Source of the DNA: Glandiceps talaboti
Taxonomy: Eukaryota > Hemichordata > Enteropneusta > Spengelidae
Length of the DNA stretch: 64,000 bases
Reading direction: 5' to 3'
NCBI RefSeq assembly: GCF_964340395.1
Contig: NC_135567.1
Coordinates: forward strand, 9,061,158-9,125,157
Shown here: positions 23,938 to 35,889 of the stretch, piece by piece
Layout: every line of letters begins with the position of its first letter
Position numbering within the stretch: the stretch's first letter is position 1
Position numbers and translations under genes: made by a program
The notes under the pieces: model-generated
Database searches by the model: none
Told to the model about the DNA's origin: nothing
Seen by the model: the letters and a program-made list of their open reading frames with translations, nothing else

Positions 23938-25137
23938 ATGTCTGTCTGTATGTCTCTCTGTGTGTCTGTCTCCCTGTATCTCTGCTTGTTTGCCTATCTC
24001 TCTGAAGATCAATAATTCTGACGATATCAAGGCGTTTAATTCTAATTAATTCTGGACAGGCCCACTCGCTGGTTGAAAAAACCACAATTTATCAGTAAAA
24101 GGTCTGTTAACATGTCTACAAATTGACTGGGTCCAATAAACACTTTATTTACAACACTGTTTTTTTAGTCTGAAAGCAATAAATGTCCTACTAAAAGTAC
24201 ACTGGTATTTCAAGTGTCTTGTACCATACTATAGATGCTGTCCAACACAAATATTTTAAGGAGTTTTACTTTAACCATTTCTTAACGTGTACACAGCCAT
24301 TGCCCTTGTGTGTCAGTTTACTTGAAAGAAACCGAACATTGTTTTAAAAAGCCTAAACATGAAGTAATATAACACACCTAGTCTATTTCATATGTTGTGA
24401 TTTGTCAACATATGGTCACGTGATATGTATAATTTTCACATTGTTAAACGCAAATTACGTCGTTTACCGGTTAAAATGTATCTCGATGATGCCTGAACAG
24501 GGACAACTGATGACTAATGACATCATTTGCACATGCGTATATGTTTTCACAGCAGACGAAATTGGTGTCATTTTGTGCTGGTGGAATAGACTCTAACTAG
24601 AAATACCACGGTTTTTACAATTTTGCGACAAACTTCAAAACAAACTTAAGCTTTGCCAAGTGAAGGAACACAAGAAGTGTAATCCACAAGATGAAAATCC
24701 ATTTTTTTTTAAACATCAGCACTATTGCCCACTGGGTTCATTTCGACCGTTGTACATCCACTCTAATATTTTCTAGTTTTTTCGCGCTCGAGATGTCAAA
24801 CTTACTAGAGTTAGTCACACAAACTTATTTCTTGCAGAAATTTGAATAAATACAATTTCAGATTAGATGTGGGGCACTCGAGCTCCTACAAATCATGCAT
24901 GTCATGTCCATATTCGATGCTTAACTGCAAGTACAATTTAGAAATGTACCTTGAAAGGGAAACTTTTTCTATCGATGACGAATGGTGATGAATGAAGAGT
25001 AGCTATGGGAATGATTGGACGAATGATGAGTGGATGGTGTAATAGAATTACTAACACATGCACTCGGGATATATCACAACGTAATGCCTGCTCTCCGGCC
25101 GGATCTCTTTACCAAATTTTTGGCGATGCCCTTGTCT
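22530..25137. repeat. Tandem macro-repeat unit 2
   Basis: Collinear with unit 1: anchor AAGGCACTGAGTACCATAAA at 22653, TGTC microsatellite at 23686-24002 and TTCTGGACAGGCCCACTCGC at 24049. It ends at a junction where a second copy of the 24045-24207 segment is joined (25138-25290). Confidence 0.85.
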
Positions 25138-25312
25138 TAATTCTGGACAGGCCCACTCGCTGGTTGAAAAAACCACAATTTATCAGTAAAAGGTCTGTTA
25201 ACATGTCTACAAATTGACTGGGTCCAATAAACACTTTATTTACAACACTGTTTTTTTAGTCTGAAAGCAATAAATGTCCTACTAAAAGTACACTTGAAAT
25301 ACCAGTGTACTT
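25138..25312. repeat. Extra copy of the 24045-24207 segment
   Basis: From AATTCTGGACAGGCCCACTC to CTACTAAAAGTAC this is an almost exact direct repeat of unit 2 sequence about 1.09 kb earlier. It ends in the inverted 15-mer ACTTGAAATACCAGT. Confidence 0.85.
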
Positions 25313-26455
25313 GTGGAAATCTAGGGCGCTGGACTCAATTTTCTTTACTGAATGGATATTGATTCCTGATAAGGTAGGTTAACACAATGCAATGTTTGTT
25401 TCAACAAGGCACTGAGTACCATAAAACCATTTTACTATATCACCTCAATAAATACCCTGATAAGAACAGTGATGGTATTTCAAGCTGTGCTCTAACCCTT
25501 GACATATGCCATGCAACGCAGCTATCCTAACGAGTTTTATGTGTCTAGTTAAGTTGAACATGTACACTAAATAATACAACTGTGCATTTTACCAAAAATT
25601 GTTGTCGTCGACTGGTAGCCTTGTAAATACATTTAATTCGTTTTTAAATGCTATTCCTATTACCGACGTCGCTGAAAGTTGCAAGCACATCATTTTAACG
25701 GTATTTCTAGTGTCTACGATATCGGAATTTAATGTAATATCAAGTATCGGCGATATATCAGTTCTCCGGTAATGTGTAACTAAATTTGATAAACGGCAAG
25801 AGATAAGTCCTGAAGATAAAATACCTTTAATCTGTACACGTCATATTCTTACCATATTCTTACCATATACTTTGCCCCAATTAATGTACGTACAGTAAAT
25901 CATGACATTTCTGTCGATCAGACGTTAGTATTTGTGATACAATTAATCTAGTTCTGTTTACTATGACACGACGTCTTCCACTGGTTACCAACAAAACTAT
26001 TCAACTCGAGTTTACACGTATACAACACTACACTACACAACATTACAGTACTTCTACATAAGGTGGTGTAGACACTTTCTAACACGGATTAACATAGCTC
26101 AAGACTCTTTAGTTATCAAGAATGGCTGAACATCTTTTCAATCGTCTACCATAATTCGGTCTACAACTATTAATGTTATATTATACTCAGTCCGATAGCG
26201 AACATAAAGTATTAAACTGACCTTTTAAAGTTTTCATTTACTTCGATGAAGAAACAGTCAACTCCTGTTCTTAGACATACGCGAACTTGTTTTAAATGGG
26301 TCGTTAATCAAGCAATAAAGGAAACAATCACAATATTTCAAAGTTTTGTTAATATTTTTATCATTGTGACCAGATGACAAGATATTATTGTGTTTTTTTG
26401 ACAATTTAACCAATTTCATATCTGATTAGGGAATAAAATAGCTGAGTGACTCAAT
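25313..26455. repeat. Tandem macro-repeat unit 3, partial
   Basis: Starts at TAGGGCGCTGGACTCAATTT, has the anchor AAGGCACTGAGTACC at 25406, and runs collinear to GGGAATAAAATAGCTGAGTG. It has no TGTC microsatellite at the point where units 1 and 2 have one, and it is more diverged. Confidence 0.85.
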
Positions 26456-26644
26456 CTTTCATTAATAATTTCTTTATGTTGATGTGATGGTCTTGTGTTG
26501 GTGCTTATATAATGATCTCGCTTTGTAATGTGACCCATGGTGTTGACAACACTCGTACTTCACGAATGCATTTGGGTAAACATTTAGTATGAGAAGTAAA
26601 CGGAATGTAATTAACTGCTTTATAAATAGCGATACTATTATTCC

Positions 26645-26800
26645 ACTAGGTTAAGGGCGCTAGATTCATTTCTACATTAGTGCAGACCGAGTGGATATAT
26701 ATGAGGTTTGTTAACACAATTAATACAATGTTGGTTTAAAAATAGGCACTAAGTAAAACACAACCAGTTTACATTATCTCAATCCGAGTGTTATATCGAT
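26645..26800. repeat. Tandem macro-repeat unit 4, degenerate start
   Basis: AAGGGCGCTAGATTCATTTC, GGTTTGTTAACACAAT and GGCACTAAGTAAAACACAAC follow the order of the unit start, strongly diverged. It is cut by the AT-rich microsatellite that follows. Confidence 0.6.
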
Positions 26801-26865
26801 ATGGCTAGATCATGTACATAATGTTAAAACTTGAAAACACTGTCACATACATCAAATAGTCTTAT

Positions 26866-26894
26866 TTATGTATTTATTTATTTATTTATTTATT

Positions 26895-26958
<64 letters not shown>

Positions 26959-26993
26959 TTATTTATTTATTTATTTATATATATATATATTTA

Positions 26994-27085
<92 letters not shown>
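26866..27085. repeat. (TATT)n/(TA)n microsatellite
   Basis: TTTA and TA runs alternating. It abuts the left end of the palindromic element at 27086. Confidence 0.95.
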
Positions 27086-27088
<3 letters not shown>

Positions 27089-27177
27089 CTCGGTGAGTAT
27101 CAATCTGCTATAAGACAGTGCTCTATACCGCAGTGGCAGAGCGTAATAGTTTTGGTAGTACTGGAACTCTTTCTTGG

Positions 27178-27218
27178 GTGTAACTCGGAGTTTCACGCAT
27201 ATTGCGATCATCAGACAC
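27178..27218 (-). ncRNA. Hammerhead-ribozyme-like motif, mirror arm
   Basis: This is the exact mirror image of the motif at 27224-27264, read on the minus strand, with the CTGATGA core at plus 27208-27214. Because the arms are perfect complements, a transcript of either strand contains one sense and one antisense motif, and the two would compete by forming the long hairpin. Confidence 0.5.
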
Positions 27219-27223
27219 TCTGA

Positions 27224-27264
27224 GTGTCTGATGATCGCAATATGCGTGAAACTCCGAGTTACAC
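27224..27264 (+). ncRNA. Hammerhead-ribozyme-like motif (type I layout)
   Basis: The core is complete in the order expected for a type I hammerhead. Stem I is GTGT (27224-27227) with ACAC (27261-27264). CTGATGA is at 27228-27234. Stem II is CGCA/TGCG with an ATA loop (27236-27246). GAA is at 27248-27250. Stem III is ACT/AGT with a CCG loop (27251-27259). The base before the cut site is T27260, giving the permitted GUU. A very short stem III is known from hammerheads of Penelope-like elements. The weak point is a U-U pair (27235, 27247) at the inner end of stem II, where G-C is usual. Activity is unproven. Confidence 0.5.
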
Positions 27265-27290
27265 CCAAGAAAGAGTTCCAGTACTACCAA

Positions 27291-27415
<125 letters not shown>

Positions 27416-27429
27416 TTTCACCTTTGCAT

Positions 27430-28510
27430 CCCCACAAAAAAGAGCTATAAAATAGGATAACATATACATACATCGAACAAGTACACATGACAATACAACA
27501 TCAAACAAAGACAAAATGAGACAGGGATGGCACTCCCCCTGTCAAATTAAAACCATACTTAATATGCCAAAAAACTATAAGTGACTCAAACTTGAGGTTC
27601 GTTTATCCAATAACGGTCTTATAAATGTTTTTGTCAACTTTGTAACTATTTCCCCAAGGTCGTGGTTGACCTCCTATAAAACCCTACTAAAAAGAATATT
27701 GAATTTAAAGTTCAGACCCCCTGAATGAAATTTACTAAATACATTATCATCACCAAAGTTTACAAATACTTCATTTAAATGCAAGAAAAACGTATTTCTT
27801 ATGTCGAGAAAAGTAGGACACATAAAAAGAAAGTGATAAATATCTTCTTTCCCTCTGGAGCAGAGTTTACAATCTCCAAACACTTTATAATTTGTCTAAT
27901 TTACTTTATGTCCTTCAATATCAATGTAATTAGATCTAACTTTAAAGTAAAGTGGGGTGCCACGATGATCCTCCAAGTCATTTACATAGTTTTCTCTTAT
28001 GTTATCATTTTTCACCCAAGAATAGTGTTCTAAAGACTTCAAATTGTTTACGTTACGTTTAAATGATACCATCTCACTGAGGTTACTTATAGACTTATAA
28101 CTATTTATCCAATTTGTATTTGTTGGTTGTGAGGATCCATATATATATGGTCTAGCCCGTTCTCCGTAAGGATATTATGTACATAGTTCGGCCAGCTCCA
28201 TACTAGCTTTATGTTCCTATCATAAGACTTGTTGAGTTCAGCGAAGATCAACTTGGTCCATCTATCACCATTCATTTTCTGTAATCTATCAAGATATTTA
28301 ATCCTTGAATTGTTGAGTATAATCTGTATGTCTGACCAACCTAAATCACCTAATACTGCATGACATGCAACATTTCTATGCACACTAAAGAAAAAATTTC
28401 GAAATTGGTATTGGAGACTTTTCAGCTTTTGTGTATCTTCAACACTTTGTAGAAACCATATACTACTTCCATAACTAATTGATGGTAAAACAATATTTTT
28501 CTAAAGTACA
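27430..28510 (-). pseudogene. 5'-truncated LINE, reverse transcriptase C-terminus
   Basis: On the minus strand, from about 28500, the sequence reads VLPSISYGSSIWF, LKSLQYQFRNFFF, then HRNVACHAVLGDLGW and ILNNSRIKYLDRL. This is the thumb/C-terminal region of a non-LTR reverse transcriptase (family pattern PxLxYGSEVW ... VxGELG). Further down, in another frame (27674-27883), it reads CKLCSRGKEDIYHFLFMCP, the C-terminal zinc-finger-like CxxC...HFLxxCP found at the end of such proteins. A frameshift lies between them. The RT core is absent and the 3' part ends next to the AT microsatellite, as in a normal LINE 3' end. A second short scrap of the same region is at about 28645-28695. Confidence 0.65.
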
Positions 28511-29036
28511 TCCCCATATTCAAAGCGGTTGAAACTATTATGATGGTTGATAAGAGATTTACAGTATGCAATTAATGTCATTTCTCTCTGATACATCTTT
28601 TAAAAATGTTCATGATCTTTTAATGTCTTTGTGATGGTTATAACTAGATAAATATGGTCCAGTTCGTTTTCTGTGAGGATATTACAACTTGTCGTGGCCA
28701 TCACGTGATGCTAAATACTGTAAATATGGTTTACTGTTAAATTCATGGATTGTAGATACGAATAATCAACAATGTAAACAGCGAACAAAACACAGTGCAT
28801 TATATACTTGGATACGTCATCTTCCGTACAGCCACTGGTATCAAACGTATACATGTCTACAAAATCATAAACAATCCATGCTTGTGAAAGTTTCAACCCA
28901 ATGACAGTGTTGTCACATGAATATGTTTTAATTCAATAATTACTGCTGTGTGTGCAAGTTACTGAGATGCGGTTATTGTTATTATAGGATGTGCATTGAC
29001 GGGTTCTAATAAACGATCTACTAAAACTGATTGGCT

Positions 29037-29215
29037 GTATGACATACATACATACATACATACATACATACATACATACATACATACATACATACATACA
29101 TACATACATACATACATACATACGCAGGCAGGCAGGCAGGAAGGTAGGCAGGCAGGCAGGCAGGCAGACAGATAAAGAGACAGATCGACAGACAGGTAGA
29201 CAGATAGCGAGGCAA
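29037..29215. repeat. (ATAC)n then (GGCA)n microsatellite
   Basis: ATAC units from 29041 to 29123, then GCAGGCAG units and CAGA-like decay. Non-coding. Confidence 0.95.
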
Positions 29216-29396
29216 AATATAACGTAAGACCGAGCCAGGTGAGGGATCAGGAGATAATGATAGACACACAACCAGCCAGCATTAGTTTTAGGATTATTAA
29301 GAACAGGTCAATTCAGGGCTTGTAATAACAAGTATCTGCTGAATTTTAAATGATAACAACGTTACATGGAACTGTGGTTAAGATCAGTGCATATTT

Positions 29397-29530
29397 CTGT
29401 ATTTATTTATTTATTTATTTATTTATTTACATGTGCGTGCGTGCGTGCGTATGTATGCATGTATGTATGCATGTATGTATGTATGCATGCATGTATGTAT
29501 GTATGTATGTATGTATGTATGTATGTATGT
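29397..29530. repeat. (TTTA)n/(GTGC)n/(GTAT)n microsatellite
   Basis: Three successive tetranucleotide types in one array, TTTA then GTGC then GTAT. The upstream flank (GATAACAACGTTACATGGAACTGTGG) recurs diverged at 30439, downstream of another AAAT array. Confidence 0.95.
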
Positions 29531-29934
29531 ACTGCATATAATTCTACCGTATTCATTCTAGGTACTCTCTCTGTCAAACGCTTTGATAACATAATAGTAT
29601 TACATTATCTATTATTGAAATCTCCAACAATCCTAAAATTTACACTCTTGACAGAAATTAACTTTGGAATTCTAAATCAATGTTTGCCATAAAATACATT
29701 ATTGATGAATGGACTATACTACCTTAAACATCTTCAACTTACTAACTGTATCATGATTACGATCTTGTAAAACGTTTCCAATGGTCATAATACCAACCTA
29801 TGTTTCTTCACGTTGATGTATTTTTAATAATTGGCAAATGTGCTGTGTAAGCACATATTTCGTGTACATGTCCGTAGATAGGGTAACTGTGTTTACACAT
29901 CCACACTTTAAAAACCCAATGCAAATATGCATGA

Positions 29935-29935
29935 A

Positions 29936-29978
<43 letters not shown>

Positions 29979-30035
29979 AAAAATAAAAAAATAAAAAAAT
30001 AAATAAATACAGAAATGAATAAATAAATAAATAGA

Positions 30036-30090
<55 letters not shown>

Positions 30091-30123
30091 ATACAGAAAT
30101 ACAGAAATAAATACAGAAATGAA

Positions 30124-30194
<71 letters not shown>

Positions 30195-30197
30195 ATA
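29935..30197. repeat. (AAAT)n microsatellite
   Basis: AAAT units with interruptions ACAGAAATGAAT that recur at 30008 and 30112, marking a block duplication inside the array. Confidence 0.95.
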
Positions 30198-30199
30198 CA

Positions 30200-31010
30200 G
30201 ACTGAAATATAACAAATGTGCTGACGAATTGACAGGTAGTCAAGCAGACTGACAAGCAAATGAATAGCCTGAGACAGAGTCAAAGAGATATATGATAGTA
30301 CAGTATGTATTCTATTTGTCTGTCTGTCAGTGAGGGACCCGGAGAGATTGATGGACACAGTACAATACAGTTGTTTTGCCATTGTTTAAAGTAGGTCATT
30401 GCCAGTCTTATATTAACAACAGCTTGGTGAATTTTAAATGGTAACAACATGTAACTGTTATTAAAATCTGTGCATAATTACATAGGGTTCAAAGTGCAGT
30501 GTGAAACAGAATAGCCCTGTCTACGAACACTTAAGCCAAATATGTGTTTACACAGCACAGTTGCGAATGGTTACAAATACATCAACATGAAGAAATTTGG
30601 TTAGTACTATGATCCTTTCAAACTGTATTTTTTTAAACAAAATCGCAATAATGATATAGCTAGTCAGTTGAAGACACGAAACGTAGCATAATATGACCAT
30701 CCGAACTACTCTAGCATCGTTCATTTACTTAATTTCTGTCAGGAATGTAACTTCCGAGAAGTGGATCAACATTGTAATGCTTTTATTTTAACAAACATTT
30801 TGTCAGAGCTAGTAACTAAAATACATGTGATAGAATACAACTACCACTAATTAACACAGGTAGGGAGGAGGGAAGGCAGAGACTGACAGACAACGTGATC
30901 GAGTTAAAGAGGCATTGAGAAAAAAAAGTGAAGTACAGAGAAAGAAAGATGGTGGTCAGACTGCCCGATAGATAGAGAGACACGCAGATAGAAAGAAAGA
31001 CACACACACA
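30200..31010. other. Intergenic, no gene seen
   Basis: No supported gene. The phrase AACAACATGTAACTG with GAATTTTAAATGGTAACAAC at about 30430 is a diverged copy of 29340-29375, so the two microsatellites sit on duplicated flanks. Confidence 0.4.
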
Positions 31011-31012
31011 CG

Positions 31013-31074
31013 CGTCGTACGTACGTACGTACAGACAGACAGACTGACATATAGACAGACAGACAGACAGACAA

Positions 31075-31144
<70 letters not shown>
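31013..31144. repeat. (GTAC)n/(CAGA)n microsatellite
   Basis: GTAC units at 31017-31032, then CAGA units to 31144 with one ACAAACAAACAG interruption. Confidence 0.95.
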
Positions 31145-31145
<1 letters not shown>

Positions 31146-31357
31146 CAACAATTACATATACATTGTGTTGTGTAGATTTTAGTTTTTCAATAATGATATA
31201 CCATTAGGAAACATTACTGTGATTAAACCTACAGCTAATCAAGGAATTTGTGATACTATTTTACCGGGAATTAGACATTAATCCCAATATTTTCCATTAC
31301 TCAGCCAATGAAAATTCCCACGTATTTTGTCAGACATTCAACACAGAAGGTGTGATA

Positions 31358-31459
31358 TCACGGCAAAATCCGGGCATTCTTGTAACGCTCTAGGCAAATA
31401 CTACAAGTCAGGAAACGCTCTGATATTTGGTCATGAACAGTTTGTTGTTTATCTGCCAT
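31358..31459 (-). pseudogene. TRIM-type RING fragment, copy 1
   Basis: The minus strand from 31459 reads MADKQQTVHDQISERF, then LTCSICLERYKNARILP and a TGA stop at 31358-31360. This is the N-terminus of TRIM proteins, the E3 ubiquitin ligases with a RING-B-box-coiled-coil layout. The C-x2-C pair (CSIC) is the first zinc pair of the RING. In the family the next residue after LP is a zinc-binding Cys; here a stop codon stands in its place. No further RING residues follow in any frame. It is therefore a truncated pseudogene. Confidence 0.7.
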
Positions 31460-31565
31460 ATTTTGTGCTCGTGATATGAAGGGGGCTTTCCCGAATTGAG
31501 TGATGCGTCATGACTTCAGAGTTCAATTCAGGTCATAACCTGTCTGTGAAACGTGTGTTACTAGT

Positions 31566-31631
31566 CTGGTCCCCTGCCTCCTTTCTGCCGCTACTGGCGC
31601 TACACTCACAGTGGCAGAGGCAGGGGACCAG
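31566..31631. repeat. 15-bp perfect inverted repeat
   Basis: CTGGTCCCCTGCCTC (31566-31580) and GAGGCAGGGGACCAG (31617-31631) are exact reverse complements with a 36-base loop. The right arm ends where the second TRIM fragment begins, so it sits at a duplication breakpoint. Confidence 0.85.
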
Positions 31632-31717
31632 GCATTCTTGTATCGCTCTAGGCAAATACTACAAGTCAGGAAACGCCCCGCTATTTCGTCATGAACAATT
31701 GGTTGTTTTGCTGCCAT
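31632..31717 (-). pseudogene. TRIM-type RING fragment, copy 2
   Basis: From ATG at 31717 the minus strand reads MAAKQPIVHDEIAGRF and LTCSICLERYKNA. After that the match stops and the frame enters the inverted repeat. It is a direct duplicate of 31358-31459, offset by 258 bases including the upstream AAAATATGGC context. It keeps one CxxC pair only and cannot form a RING. The two copies differ at several residues, so the duplication is not very recent. Confidence 0.7.
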
Positions 31718-31885
31718 ATTTTGTGTTCGTGATATGAAGGAGGCTTTCCCGAATTGACGTGACAAGAGGGTTCAAATCAGGTCATCACCTGTCTATAGGT
31801 GCTACACCCGGTACGTGCATGCAACTATGGAAGAGTGAACGGTCCGCAATCAACGGACGGAATAAAGTAGGACCATTTGACATCG

Positions 31886-31902
31886 GGGGGGGGGGGGGGG
31901 GG
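31886..31902. repeat. G homopolymer tract
   Basis: A run of about 17 G with further G runs at 31914-31920. Other C/G tracts lie at 6261-6270, 12911-12922 and 53724-53735. Confidence 0.9.
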
Positions 31903-32049
31903 CTTGGGAGATGTGGGGGGGATATGCCAAATAGAGTTGCTTGAAAAAATCCGGATATAAGTGGGTGATGGAAAAAAAGACGCACCATCAGTGCTAGGAA
32001 AAATATATTGGCAGGTATATGATGTACACGTTCGAGTATACTGTTCAAC

Positions 32050-33000
32050 CTGCTAGTACCTCTCCAACCAGGACACTTATAAAATCATGACAAACATTTT
32101 CAAACACATGTCAGGGACCAGTTAGTTTCATTGGCCTGTAGTATATATATATGTATATATATATATATATAAATATATATATGTTGTTATTGTTATTGTC
32201 TCTGTTTCTTTACTAAATTTGTAAATATTACTTCATGTAAGGATTCAAACACAACTATACATAAAATTGTACATATATATTACCTAGCTACCACACTAGT
32301 TACATAACCTTTAGTATGCATTTCTCAGGGATAAATATACTTTCTATTTCAGACACAACATGTATCGACACTACAAATCAAATTCAAGTTTTTATTGTAC
32401 ACTAGGTATGACCGCATAAAGCTTTTTAACATACCAGTGACTTTATTATACATGCAATATTAATGCCCCTATACCAATGTTACAGGCCCATTTTTACGTG
32501 ACATGGCATGGGAAACTCATTTTACAACTTATATTTACTTTAGCTTTTCAAAGTTTGGAAATATTACGAGAGCTGTAAACCGGTAGATGTGGTAATAAGG
32601 GATTATCGGCATATCGACATCTAATTTCTTTACAAATCTCTCTCTGAGTATAACTTCATTGCCTGGGGGAACATTGATGTTTTCGATAAAGTTCCGGGCA
32701 TTATTTTATTAATTTCTGATTTCTTACGCTCTCCACCACGACTTGAATCATAGTTTGTGTCACTGGAATTTTCTGGCACACACGAACATCATGAAATTGT
32801 TGTTTTGTCTTCTTACCAGAAATGTTATCTATATTTGTGCTTGCATTCTTGAATTTTGGTCCCGCTAACTTAGCGCAGAGCTTTGGATTCGGCTGGGAAC
32901 TTTATTCTTTAACTTTGTCGCTCCCTAATGACATTTTGACAGTGGCCCACATGTGACATAGGAACAATACATTTGTGGAAGAAATAATTAATTTGTTGAG
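32050..33000. other. Intergenic, no gene seen
   Basis: AT-rich sequence with a short TATA-type repeat at 32140-32182. No coding region could be supported. Confidence 0.4.
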
Positions 33001-33007
33001 AGCAAAA

Positions 33008-33232
33008 TAGCGCGCGCACGCACACATACACACACACACACTATCTCTCTCTATCTTTCTCTCTCTCTCTCTAACAGACTAGCATACATGGAGGCATACT
33101 GACAGACATACATACAGACAGACACAGACTGACAGGCAGGCAGGTAGGCAGGTAAACTGATAGACAGTCAGACAGACAGACAGACAGACAGACAGAAAGA
33201 CAGAAAGACAGAAAGACAGGCAGGTATACATA
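33008..33232. repeat. Mixed CA, CTCT, CAGA, CAGG simple repeats
   Basis: GCGCACGCACACA, then TCTCTCTC, then CAGA and GAAAGACA units. Non-coding. Confidence 0.9.
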
Positions 33233-33234
33233 CA

Positions 33235-35470
33235 GGAAGGCCGACATATATCGCCATACATGTACTATAAATCTTCTTTAGAGAATGTTAAAACGTGGGA
33301 AAAGTAACGAATGCTTTTGAAAGTTTGACAGACACGTGTTTTGAGCAACACAGCAAACAACGTAATTATGTGTTTTTACAACGTTTATCAGAGGAACCAG
33401 TACTTTTATACAACTTAACAGGCTTGCTTTAAAATGGCTAATCTTTATGTCAAATGATTAATTAAAAAGAAAAAAATTATTTTCCGATTTCCGATATATT
33501 TAAGTAAAAAAAAACCCTGGCAGATATTAAAATGTTTTACCTTTTTCCCAGGGCTGCGTCTTCAGTGTCTTAGCCAAATATTTGAGTCTCACATATCACA
33601 GGAATAAGTCACGTCAGCTTTCAAGTTATGATTCGACAAATTTTACAAATATATTAATTGTGCCATTTCACGCACAATGGTTTATTCGTCACATAATCTT
33701 TTTAGATAGAAATTTGATATTAATATACCCTCTTCGTGCCCGGATTCTCCACCAGTGTTACGTTTCGAGAGTATAGGTTATGTTCTTTATTGGTAGAGCA
33801 ATACAATTTAAATGATTCTCCACTCTTAATATCTTACTGTCGAGTTACAGGATCTAGAGACATGTCATACACTTATCGTCAGTCGCTCGTACAATCTTAC
33901 ACTCACACAGAGAAAGATACAGCACACCTACAGTTGCACTGTAAATCGAAATCAGAACTATTCAGAACTATTCACTCAAGATGTTCATGTAAATTTATCG
34001 CTATGCCATTTGGGAACGAAAAAGGACATCTTCAAAATGCTTTCGGTAATGTATCAATGCACTATTGCACTCTCTAATGTACTACATTGGTATGTGTAAC
34101 AAAGCTGTTGCCACGTCTCAATGCGAAAAAAACCTTGAATAATCATATCTACTAAAACCTATCAAGCAGTGGTGCATCGCTGAAAGAACAACAATGGTGA
34201 CACGAATTCGTCTTTTCTGTTCTTGGCAAATGACCAACATTTATAATATTATTAAATCGTGAAAAAATCTCTGCAAAACCCAAAGCTTATAAAAATACAC
34301 ATGTATTTCATGGCGTGCCATTCCCAATAAAAAATAAATGTACAGGACATAGTTCCGTGTATGATTCAGTTCATATTTTATTACATAATTATGCAAATTA
34401 CATGTATTGAATGTAAATATTCTGAATACAATAATGATACAAAATACATACAGTATAATAATAGTACGCAACTAATGACATTGTTTGTTATGCCCTTCAA
34501 AGATATACTGTTTATAAAATGTTAAATCGAACTGTCTGGTAATTTGTCCAAGCCAAGTCATGTGGAGTAGTCTAGCTATAAACAGTATAATGCATTTTGT
34601 AATGATATAACGTCAGTGTTCCATAGTTTTATAATGTAAGATAACTATTGTACAGTGACGTCAATTCATTACGTCACCATCACAGTGAAGATGGCAAATC
34701 TTCACAAAATATCATGATTTATCACGCGGCTTCTGGTGTCAATTTCTCCACAACACAAATATAAGACAATACAGAATTAACCAGTACCACATAGAGATTT
34801 AACAACTGATCACATACAGCAATATGGTAGTTATATAACACAGTCTCAAGTCATTTTGAATTAAACCATAAAGAATATCAAACTATGGCACTGTAATTGT
34901 AAGTGACATAGATATGTTCCCCTTTAAGAAAAATAGTGGAATACAACATTGATTGGCGCTGTGAGTATATTGGATAATTTGAAATGGATACAATGTATTG
35001 AAATGCCATGAATAATAAGTACGTGTAATAACTATTCCTCAGCTCTATAATGAAAATAATATAATTATGGATAAAGCAAATTAGAGTTTGATAATTACAT
35101 TCTTTGAAAACACTGGGTCATTGCCATTGTTAACACTGTTGTTTCACTTGTATCTAAATTCTATAAAAAGTAATAATATTAACTAGGACATACTATCATA
35201 AAAATAAGACATGTCATCACGTGTCTGTCTTTTCCAAATGAGTTATAAACTAATACAAACACATATCTAGGCCTTGTAACAATATATGTTTTAGTAAATT
35301 TATATATCAACTACATAGATTAGTAATTACTGAAATGAAATCATTCTACAATTCTACACACAGAATGTAAGTCTAATAAGTGTGTACACATATGACTGAT
35401 TGAAAGTTGAAGGTCATGTACCAACTATAATGTTATTCCAGTACGAAAACTTCTCATTTATGAACAGGAT
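33235..35470. other. Intergenic, no gene supported
   Basis: Open frames at 33582-33776 and 33736-34077 have no recognisable domain, splice sites or biased composition. The phrase GTGACGTCAATTCATTACGTCACCATCAC at 34656-34684 holds two CRE-like cores close together, but no transcript start can be tied to it. Confidence 0.35.
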
Positions 35471-35799
<329 letters not shown>

Positions 35800-35859
<60 letters not shown>

Positions 35860-35886
35860 GTGTGTGTGTGTGTGTGTGTGTGTGTT
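35800..35886. repeat. (TA)n/(TG)n microsatellite
   Basis: TA run from 35800, then TG units to 35885. Confidence 0.95.
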
Positions 35887-35889
35887 CTT

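Noticed and set aside
29798-30382. 194-codon frame rich in FIYLFIYL that looks like a membrane protein
   Set aside because: It is the AAAT microsatellite read in frame.
33736-34077. 113-codon plus-strand frame
   Set aside because: No domain, no splice sites and ordinary AT-rich composition.
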